NCBI RefSeq assembly: GCF_014930365.1
Contig: NZ_JABXWI010000002.1
Span: forward strand, 791,841-855,840
Length of the DNA: 64,000 nucleotides
Reading direction: 5' to 3'
Source of the DNA: Streptomyces caniscabiei
Lineage (GTDB): Bacteria > Actinomycetota > Actinomycetes > Streptomycetales > Streptomycetaceae
A program made the position numbers and the translations under genes. Every line of letters starts with the position of its first letter. The first letter of the stretch is position 1. Of this stretch, positions 58,240 through 64,000 are shown in pieces. Below the pieces are notes generated by a model. The model was given only the letters and a program-made list of their open reading frames with translations. It ran no database searches and was not told the origin of the DNA.

Positions 58240-59856
58240 TCAGAGCCGCACCGTCAGTGGGGAGTTCGCGGAGTTGTCCGGGTCCTCGGGGGACGGGTCC
58301 GGCACCTGTACGGGCAGGGGTATGACCACGCGCACGACCGTACCCCTCTGCGCGCGCGAGCTGATCCTCATGGTGCCGCCCCATCGTTCCGCCCTTTCCC
58401 GCATCGTCGTCAGTCCGTAGCCCTCCGCGGCTCCCCGCGCGCCGACGCCACGGTCGCCCTGCGGAGGAACCGGCCGCCCGCTCGGGTCACGCAGTCCGCG
58501 GCCGTTGTCCGAGACTCCCGCGGTCAGGGTGTGGCCGTGGACGCCGAGGCGGACGGTGGCGAGGGTGGCCTCCGCGTGTTTGACCACGTTGTGGATGGCC
58601 TCCGCGATGATCCGGTAGGCGTCTTCGGCGAGTTCGGGGTCGATCGAGTCCAGCCCCCGCCCGAACCGGAGCCGGAAGTCAAGACCGGTCCGGTTCTCGG
58701 TGCTCCTGACGAGCGTGCGCACCGTCTCCTCAAGACCGAGGTCGGCGGTGGAGGACGGACGCAGTTCGTGCACCATCGCCCTGAGGTCGGCGAGCACGGT
58801 CCGCGAGAGCGTTCCGATCTCGTCCGCGAAGCGCCGGACGGCCTCGGCGGGCACCGGTACGCCGCGCGTCCCGAGTACGCCCACGGCGTTGGCCTGCATG
58901 CCGATCGAGAACACCTGCTGGACGATCGAGTCGTGCAGATCCCGGGCCAGGCGCTGGCGTTCGTCCTGCCGGGCTCCGTCGCGTTCACGCTGCAGCAGTG
59001 TCGCGTAGTCGACGGCGAGGGCGGCCTGTTCGGTCATGGCGGCGAGGAACTCCAGCGTGCGTGTGCCGACCTCCTGGCCCGGCGCGAAGTACGCGTTCAG
59101 CACACCTTCGGCGCGGCCGCGCACCATCAGCGGCACGCTGACGAAGGAGTCCCAGGCCAGTTCACCGAGATAGTCGTGCAGCGGTTCCCAGGCCGGGTCC
59201 GAGCGGATCTCCGCCCATCGGTGGGGGACGACGATCGGTTCGCGTGCCTTCAGGGTGTCGAGCATGACCAGTCGGGCGCCACGGTCGCGGCACTCCAGCA
59301 GACGGTCGAGGAACGCGTCCGAGCGCCGTAGCCCGGCGGAGCCCATCAGCCGCAGTTCCCGGCCCGTGCTGTCCAGGATCAGAATCTGCACCCCGGCCAG
59401 TCCGTCGGTCTGCACGATCTGCCGGGCGACGGCGTCGAGGGTCGAGCCCAGTGATCCCTCGGAGGCCAGGGCGACGGAGGTCCGGGCGATGGCCGCGACC
59501 CTGCGGTAGCGGTGCCCCTCGTCGGTCACGTCACGGAAGGACACGACCTTCAGGCTCGGGTCGGCCGGCAGGTTGCGGGCCCGGTAGGCGAACTCGCGGC
59601 GCGCCCCGGAACCGGTCACCCAGTGGGCCACCTGCTCGTCCGGCTGGTCCTCCAGCAGCCCCGGGCAGGTCGTGGGCTCCGTGGTGAGAGCGAACGGAGC
59701 GGGGGCACCGACGAGATCGGCCTCCCGGCGCGCGTCGCACAGCGCGACCGCCGCGGGGTTCAGCTGGACGAAGCGGCCGGCGCAGTCCACCACGGCGAGG
59801 CCGTCCACCGTCGCGGTGGCGACCTCGCCCCATTCGACGAGCAGTGCAGCGGACAT
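58240..59856 (-). CDS. Sensor histidine kinase with PAS and GAF domains (NarL-type partner)
   Basis: This is an approximately 538-residue soluble kinase without membrane segments. A PAS-like domain (about 10-115, with GRFVQLNPAAVALCD and VVSFRDVTDEGHRYRR) is followed by a GAF domain (about 135-290, GVQILILDSTGRELRLMG to AGVLNAYFAPG-like). The HisKA_3 dimerisation helix has the phospho-acceptor His308 in RQRLARDLHDSIVQQVFSIG. The ATPase core holds AEAIHNVVKHA, VSDNGRGL and GYGLTTMRERAERWGG. The layout suggests cytosolic sensing of a small molecule, gas or redox state through GAF. GAGGAGACAGG precedes ATG 59856. The response-regulator gene overlaps its end. Confidence 0.88.
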   Translation of the reverse strand: MSAALLVEWGEVATATVDGLAVVDCAGRFVQLNPAAVALCDARREADLVGAPAPFALTTEPTTCPGLLEDQPDEQVAHWVTGSGARREFAYRARNLPADPSLKVVSFRDVTDEGHRYRRVAAIARTSVALASEGSLGSTLDAVARQIVQTDGLAGVQILILDSTGRELRLMGSAGLRRSDAFLDRLLECRDRGARLVMLDTLKAREPIVVPHRWAEIRSDPAWEPLHDYLGELAWDSFVSVPLMVRGRAEGVLNAYFAPGQEVGTRTLEFLAAMTEQAALAVDYATLLQRERDGARQDERQRLARDLHDSIVQQVFSIGMQANAVGVLGTRGVPVPAEAVRRFADEIGTLSRTVLADLRAMVHELRPSSTADLGLEETVRTLVRSTENRTGLDFRLRFGRGLDSIDPELAEDAYRIIAEAIHNVVKHAEATLATVRLGVHGHTLTAGVSDNGRGLRDPSGRPVPPQGDRGVGARGAAEGYGLTTMRERAERWGGTMRISSRAQRGTVVRVVIPLPVQVPDPSPEDPDNSANSPLTVRL

Positions 59857-60232
59857 GGCCTGTCTCCTCATCAGCCGCGTACAACGGATTCCACGGAGCC
59901 GGGGCGCATGGACTGGCGGAAGGGTCCGGCGGAGGGATCTGGGTGGAGGTCGGGGTTCGGGGTAGGGCCGACGGCAGCATCGTAGCCCGGTGCGCCGACG
60001 GCGGTGCTACGTCATTTGACCTGTTCATCGCCTGTCGAAGCGCCGAGCGGCTTCAGTCATTGCTCGCGTTCCCCCTCCGGCGGCACCCGCCTAGCCTGAG
60101 CTTCCACCTCGCCGGATCCCGGTCTCCCCCGGATGGGATCCGGCGAGGCCCGCGGGACGGGCTCGGCCGCATGGCCGGTCCGAGCCCGCGCCGCCATGGT
60201 GTCCGAGCCCCGAGGACAAGGAGGTCTGAGGA

Positions 60233-61864
60233 ATGGACGTGTCCATCGGCACGATCTGGGAGGCGGTCTCCCGCGCCCTGCCCGATGCCGTCGCCATCAC
60301 CGAGCCCGGTCGCGAGCTGACCTACCGGGAGTTCGACGATCGCGCGGCACGGCTGGCCGCCGCGCTGGAGGACGCCGGGGTGCGGGCCGGCGACACGGTG
60401 GCCTGCTACCTGTACAACGGTTCCGCGTACCTGGAGACGGTCTTCGCGGCGTTCAAGCTCGGCGCCGTGCCGGCGAACGCCAACTACCGCTACACCGGCG
60501 AGGAGTTGTCCGAGCTGCTCGCGGACGCGGACGCGGCGGCGCTCGTGTTCAGTGGCGCCCTGGCGGACCGGGTCGCGCATGCCGCCGGACACGTGAGGAC
60601 GTTGAAGCTGCTCGTGAGGGCCGGGGATCCGCCCACCGCGGGCCCGGCCGGGCCCGCGGTGCCCGAGCTGGAGGAGCTGCTCGCGAGGCACGCACCCCGC
60701 GCGGCCCGGCCCCGGCCCGGATCGGACCGGCTCTTCATGTACACCGGCGGCACCACGGGCAAGCCGAAGGGTGTGATGTGGCAGCTCGGCGACCTGCTCC
60801 ACTCCATCCCGATCCTTCGGCAGGCCGGCGTCACCGAGCTACCGAAGACGCTCGAGGAGGCGGCGTCGATCGCGGTCGCCGCCCGCCGTGAAGGCAGAGC
60901 GCCGACCACCATGCCGGTCGTCCCGCTGATGCACGCCACCGGTCTGTTCAACACCATGGGCACCCTGCTGGTGGGCGGCCGGGCGGTCATGGCACGACAG
61001 GGCGGACTGGATCCGGTCCACGTCTGGCGGACGCTCGCCGAGCGCGAGGTCGACACACTGCTCGTCGCGGGCAACGCCGTCTGCCGGCCGCTCGTCGACG
61101 AACTGGTGCGCGCCGAAGGCGCGGGCACACCGTACGACCTGCGTACCCTGCGCACGGTCCTCAGCTCCGGCACCGCGCTCGACGACCGGCTGAAGAAGGC
61201 GCTGCACGAACGCGCCGGCGTCACGGTCGTCGACGCCATCGCCTCCAGTGAGGGCGGTCCCTTCGCGCTGGCGGTCACCTCGTCGGTACGGGAGCTGCCG
61301 GCCCGGTTCCATCCGGTGCCCGCGACCAGGGTGATCGGTGAGGGTGACCGTTTCGTCGAGCCCGGCAGCGGTGAGACCGGCGTCCTCGCCTACTGCGGGC
61401 CGATGCCGCTCGGCTACTACAAGGACACCGGGAAGAGCGCCCGGACGTTCCGCACCATCGACGGAGTCCGGTATTCCGTCCCCGGCGATCTCGCGCAGAT
61501 CGAAGCCGACGGCGCGATCAGGTTCCTCGGGCGCGGCTCGGGCGTGATCAACACCGGCGGGGAGAAGGTGCATCCACAGGAGGTGGAGGACGTGCTGCTG
61601 ACGCACCCCGAGGTGAAGGACTGCGTCGTCGTGGGTGTCCCCGACGAGACATGGGGAGAGCGGGTGGCGGCTGTCGTCGCGGTCGGACCGGCCGCCACGA
61701 CCACCGGCGAGGAGCTGCGCGAGTGGGTCCGGCGCAGCCTCGCCGGTTACAAGGTCCCGCGGTCCGTCGTGCTGACGGACGTCCTGCCCCGTACGCCGAC
61801 GGGCAAGCTAGAGATCGCCTGGGCCAGGAGGACGGCTCAGAACGCCGGTCCGGCGGGAGGCTGA
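60233..61864 (+). CDS. Acyl-CoA synthetase (AMP-forming), FadD19-like
   Basis: This is a 543-residue ANL-superfamily ligase that activates a carboxylic acid to its CoA thioester via the acyl adenylate. The P-loop is LFMYTGGTTGKPKGVMW, a form typical of the FadD17/FadD19 branch that handles steroid or isoprenoid side chains. The A5-like motif is IASSEGG, followed by YSVPGDLAQIEADGAIRFLGRGSGVINTGGEKVHP. The C-terminal catalytic Lys is in RTPTGKLEIAWAR. GGAGG lies upstream of the ATG. It is divergent from the kinase with a 376-bp region between. The branched or cyclic acid substrate is inferred only from motif similarity. Confidence 0.88.
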   Translation: MDVSIGTIWEAVSRALPDAVAITEPGRELTYREFDDRAARLAAALEDAGVRAGDTVACYLYNGSAYLETVFAAFKLGAVPANANYRYTGEELSELLADADAAALVFSGALADRVAHAAGHVRTLKLLVRAGDPPTAGPAGPAVPELEELLARHAPRAARPRPGSDRLFMYTGGTTGKPKGVMWQLGDLLHSIPILRQAGVTELPKTLEEAASIAVAARREGRAPTTMPVVPLMHATGLFNTMGTLLVGGRAVMARQGGLDPVHVWRTLAEREVDTLLVAGNAVCRPLVDELVRAEGAGTPYDLRTLRTVLSSGTALDDRLKKALHERAGVTVVDAIASSEGGPFALAVTSSVRELPARFHPVPATRVIGEGDRFVEPGSGETGVLAYCGPMPLGYYKDTGKSARTFRTIDGVRYSVPGDLAQIEADGAIRFLGRGSGVINTGGEKVHPQEVEDVLLTHPEVKDCVVVGVPDETWGERVAAVVAVGPAATTTGEELREWVRRSLAGYKVPRSVVLTDVLPRTPTGKLEIAWARRTAQNAGPAGG

Positions 61865-62150
61865 CGGGGACCACGACGACGGCCAGCCTCAGGGCCGACC
61901 CACTCACCTCGTTCTTCCAGCAGTTCCCGCAGCCGGCCGTGGAGCGCGGGACCGTCGTCGTCAGGTGGCCTGGTGGCGGTCCACGCCCACCCGCCGTGTT
62001 CTCCGGCCGTCGCCCCGACCGGGCTGTCGATCGTTCTGCCGACCGTGCGCCCGTCGTCCACCGGCGGGCGCGCGGGTTCGCGGCCTCACGGCCTCGCGGC
62101 CGGGCCGACCGTGGCTCGATCCGTGGTTGCCGCCCGGCATTCGGGGCCTC

Positions 62151-62813
62151 TCAGCCCTCCGCGCTCCTGCTCGTCTCCAGGGCCTTCAGCGCCTCGACCA
62201 CGCTGGCGACATGGTCCCGCATGGCGGTCTCGGCCTCCTCCGGGTCGCCGGCGACGATCGCCTCGATGATCCGCTGGTGCTCGGGCAGCGACGCACGGGC
62301 TCGGCCGGGCACCTGCGAGAGCATGAACCGGTGCCGGACCACCTGGGCCCTCAGTTGCTCGATGAGCCGGTTGGCGGTCTCGTGACCGGCGATGTCACGT
62401 ACGCAGCGGTGCAGACGGGCGTTGAGGTCGCTGTACGCCGCCAGTTCGCCGTCGGCCACCGCTTTCGCCATGTCCTCGCCGATCCGGCGCAGCATCTCGC
62501 TCCCCGCCGGGCTGATCCGCTCCGCCGCGCGGGCGGCCAACAGCCCTTCCAGCACCATGCGGGCCTCCGTGATCTGGACGGCCTCGGCGAAGGCGATCTC
62601 CCGGACGCGGGCGCCGCGGTTGCGCTGGATCTCCACCAGCCCTTCCGCCGCCAGTTGCTGGAACGCCGCCCGCACGCCGGCACGGCCGACGCCGAACTGT
62701 TCGCAGAGATCCGTCTCGATCAGGCGCTGCCGCGGCGCGTACCTGCCACGCAGCAGCTCGTCCCGGATCGCACCGGTGACGTCGAATCCGACGGGAGTAC
62801 CGGGAGTGCTCAT
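62151..62813 (-). CDS. GntR-family regulator, FCD (FadR) subgroup
   Basis: This is a 220-residue regulator. The N-terminal winged helix (about 8-75) includes AIRDELLRGRYAPRQRLIETDLCEQFGVGRAGVRAAFQQLAAEGLVEIQRNRGARV. The FCD ligand domain (about 85-215) has the metal-binding Asp/His set in DLNARLHRCVRDIAGHE, EHQRIIEAIVAGD and AETAMRDHVASVV. Such proteins sense carboxylic acids and often sit beside the catabolic genes they repress. It is upstream of, and on the same strand as, nothing else; the RraA-type aldolase gene lies 140 bp upstream. Its likely target is that aldolase promoter (63671-63701) or the acyl-CoA synthetase. Confidence 0.87.
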   Translation of the reverse strand: MSTPGTPVGFDVTGAIRDELLRGRYAPRQRLIETDLCEQFGVGRAGVRAAFQQLAAEGLVEIQRNRGARVREIAFAEAVQITEARMVLEGLLAARAAERISPAGSEMLRRIGEDMAKAVADGELAAYSDLNARLHRCVRDIAGHETANRLIEQLRAQVVRHRFMLSQVPGRARASLPEHQRIIEAIVAGDPEEAETAMRDHVASVVEALKALETSRSAEG

Positions 62814-62952
62814 TGTGCGTAGTCACCATCCACCGTGGGTCCATGAGGGAGAGAGACCGGCTCGTGCCGCGCGGTCGTGCGCCCGCTTCGCGGCCGGCGC
62901 CCACCGCCGGGAGGTGCCGCTCCCCCGTGGCACGGCCGGGGATCGGCGAGCT

Positions 62953-63636
62953 TCAGTCCTGATAGATGACGCCGAGATCGGCGAGCCGGGCGCGCAGTCC
63001 GTAGTGGTCCACGCCCAGGGTCCCGGAGCGCAGCACCTCCCGGTTGGCGGCTTCCTTCGCGATCCGCTTCTCCGCCAGCTCGGCCGCCTCCTCCGCCTCC
63101 GCGCGAGGTACGACGACCACGCCGTCGTCGTCGGCGACGACGATGTCCCCGGGCCGCACGGACACCCCGCCGAGCGTCACGGGCACGTTGACCGAGCCCG
63201 GGGACGCCTTCACCGTGCCCTGCGCGGACACGGCCCGGGACCAGACGTGGAAGCCCATCTCCCGCAGTTCCGCGGTGTCGCGCACGCCGGCCGCCGTGAC
63301 CAGGCCGATGACACCGCGGGCGGCGAGGGACGTCGCCAGCAGTTCGCCGAACATCCCGTCCGTGGACGGGGAGGTGGTGGTCACCACGAGGACGTCCCCG
63401 GGGCGGCACACCTCGACGGCCGCGTGGATCATCAGGTTGTCCCCGGGGTGCGAGCTGACCGTCACCGCCGGGCCCGCCATCCGCACGTTCTGCTGGTTCG
63501 GCCGCAGGTCGCTCCCTGCGAAGCCGCGGCGGCCGATGGCCTCGTGGACGGTGGACGCCCCGGCCTCGGCGAGCCGGGCGACGACGTCCGGGGCCGGTCG
63601 GTCGATGTTCCTGACGACGACATGGCGGTTGGGCAT
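62953..63636 (-). CDS. RraA-family aldolase/decarboxylase (4-carboxy-4-hydroxy-2-oxoadipate aldolase-like)
   Basis: This is a 227-residue protein of the RraA/HMG aldolase family. Motifs are AGASTVHEAIGRRGFAGSDLRP, MAGPAVTVSSHPGDNLMIHAAVEVCRPGDVLVV, the active-site region FGELLATSLAARGVIGLVTAAGVRD (with the Gly-rich loop and Arg-Asp pair) and VRPGDIVVADDDGVVVVPR. In protocatechuate 4,5-cleavage and gallate pathways such enzymes split 4-carboxy-4-hydroxy-2-oxoadipate to oxaloacetate and pyruvate. Other members act on hydroxymethylglutarate or merely decarboxylate oxaloacetate. GGAGGAGA precedes ATG 63636. No aromatic ring-cleavage gene is in the window, so the exact pathway is open. Confidence 0.86.
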   Translation of the reverse strand: MPNRHVVVRNIDRPAPDVVARLAEAGASTVHEAIGRRGFAGSDLRPNQQNVRMAGPAVTVSSHPGDNLMIHAAVEVCRPGDVLVVTTTSPSTDGMFGELLATSLAARGVIGLVTAAGVRDTAELREMGFHVWSRAVSAQGTVKASPGSVNVPVTLGGVSVRPGDIVVADDDGVVVVPRAEAEEAAELAEKRIAKEAANREVLRSGTLGVDHYGLRARLADLGVIYQD

Positions 63637-63670
63637 GTCTCCTCCGGGCTGTTCCGGGAATGCTGTCAGG

Positions 63671-63701
63671 AGATTGCTTGATGTCAACACTATTGTCAAC
63701 A
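63671..63701 (-). promoter_or_regulatory. Promoter and candidate GntR site of the RraA-type gene
   Basis: On the minus strand TTGACA (complement of 63694-63699) is followed after 17 bp by CAATCT (complement of 63671-63676), a good sigma-70-like promoter about 35 bp before the start codon. On the plus strand TGTCAACA is repeated at 63682-63689 and 63694-63701, 12 bp apart, overlapping the -35 box. A repressor bound to these repeats would block it. Confidence 0.6.
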
Positions 63702-64000
63702 AAAACTTTCACGATTATGGTGACACCGCGTCGTGGCTCATGCCGCCCCGCTCGCTCTGTGTCAACGTCGCGCCACTGCGGCGGACTTCGCAGGATGCCC
63801 ACCCTCAAGCACGGCATCGCTTCGCGGCCGACTCTCGTGCCGAACCTCGTGCCGACCTGCTTCTGCCAGGTCCGCGGGCACGCTGCTCGGCGGCCCGCCA
63901 CCCGCACACGAAGTCGCCGGCGTCCCGGCACACTCCGACCGTCCCGCCGACGCCCCGGTCCGCCGGCCCCGTCCCGTCCCATCCGGCCCCGTCCGGTCCC
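63702..64000. other. Right-hand end of the window, no gene seen
   Basis: An AT-rich patch (63700-63720) gives way to GC-rich sequence with Pro/Arg-type codons in all frames. The last 50 bp is a loose run of CGGCCCCGTCC-like units. I find no start signal, conserved motif or codon bias. It may be the distal upstream region of the RraA gene or of a gene beyond the window. Confidence 0.4.

Noticed and set aside
1..64000. CRISPR arrays, tRNA/rRNA genes, insertion sequences, prophage or integrative element ends
   Set aside because: No regularly spaced repeats with unique spacers, no tRNA-like cloverleaf with CCA-adjacent arms, and no transposase, integrase or phage-structural gene were seen by reading. 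A tRNA or covariance scan would settle this.

Overview
The window is very GC-rich, with third codon positions almost all G or C, and is densely coded. It carries gene families typical of Streptomyces: SpoIIE-type phosphatases with ATPase domains, a PknB-like kinase with a PQQ propeller, secreted TAP-like peptidases, the ethylmalonyl-CoA cluster next to psd/pssA, and an Ebo locus. I assign it to the chromosome of a Streptomyces or close relative. This rests on family recognition and gene order; no search was run. I see no tRNA, rRNA, CRISPR array, insertion sequence or replication origin.

Layout. 1-2216: a hexarate module (GntP-type permease, 5-dehydro-4-deoxyglucarate dehydratase, divergent IclR regulator). 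2308-13510: unrelated single genes (methyltransferase, PAS-GAF-SpoIIE-ATPase regulator, 14-TM exporter with a repeat tail, SRPBCC protein, LexA-box-controlled radical SAM protein, secreted tripeptidyl-peptidase-like hydrolase, GNAT, HEAT-repeat protein). 13897-25044: two-carbon assimilation, with a tandemly duplicated 3-hydroxyacyl-CoA dehydrogenase, a TetR regulator, then ccr-meaA-mcl-mch-mcd of the ethylmalonyl-CoA pathway, followed by psd-pssA of phosphatidylethanolamine synthesis. 25249-35278: alpha/beta hydrolase, glycerate kinase, ADP-ribosylglycohydrolase, Nudix hydrolase, Ser/Thr kinase, sirtuin and an alkylation-repair pair (ogt, ada-alkA fusion). 35495-39714: a P1B-4 metal exporter with a divergent CzrA/NmtR-like ArsR sensor, a secreted repeat protein and a macrodomain protein. 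39852-47468: a seven-gene Ebo-type operon (EboC, an extra isomerase, EboA, EboB, EboE, EboF, and a cytochrome P450 translationally coupled at its end). 47571-52162: phytoene-desaturase-like oxidoreductase, inositol-monophosphatase-like enzyme and gamma-glutamyltransferase-like protein. 52836-63636: a catabolic region with two aldehyde dehydrogenases, an SDR, a GAF-type two-component pair, an acyl-CoA synthetase, a GntR/FCD regulator and an RraA-type aldolase.

How the parts work together. The ethylmalonyl-CoA block is the best-understood unit. Its genes overlap or nearly abut, and a perfect 10-bp-arm inverted repeat sits upstream of the ccr promoter next to the TetR gene. The Ebo operon is the best candidate for an under-described system: it contains five of the six Ebo families, lacks the sugar-phosphate-cyclase member (EboD) in this window, and adds a second TIM-barrel isomerase and a P450. 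The terminal region looks like regulated oxidation of an alcohol or aldehyde to an acid, followed by CoA activation. Its substrate cannot be read from the sequence.
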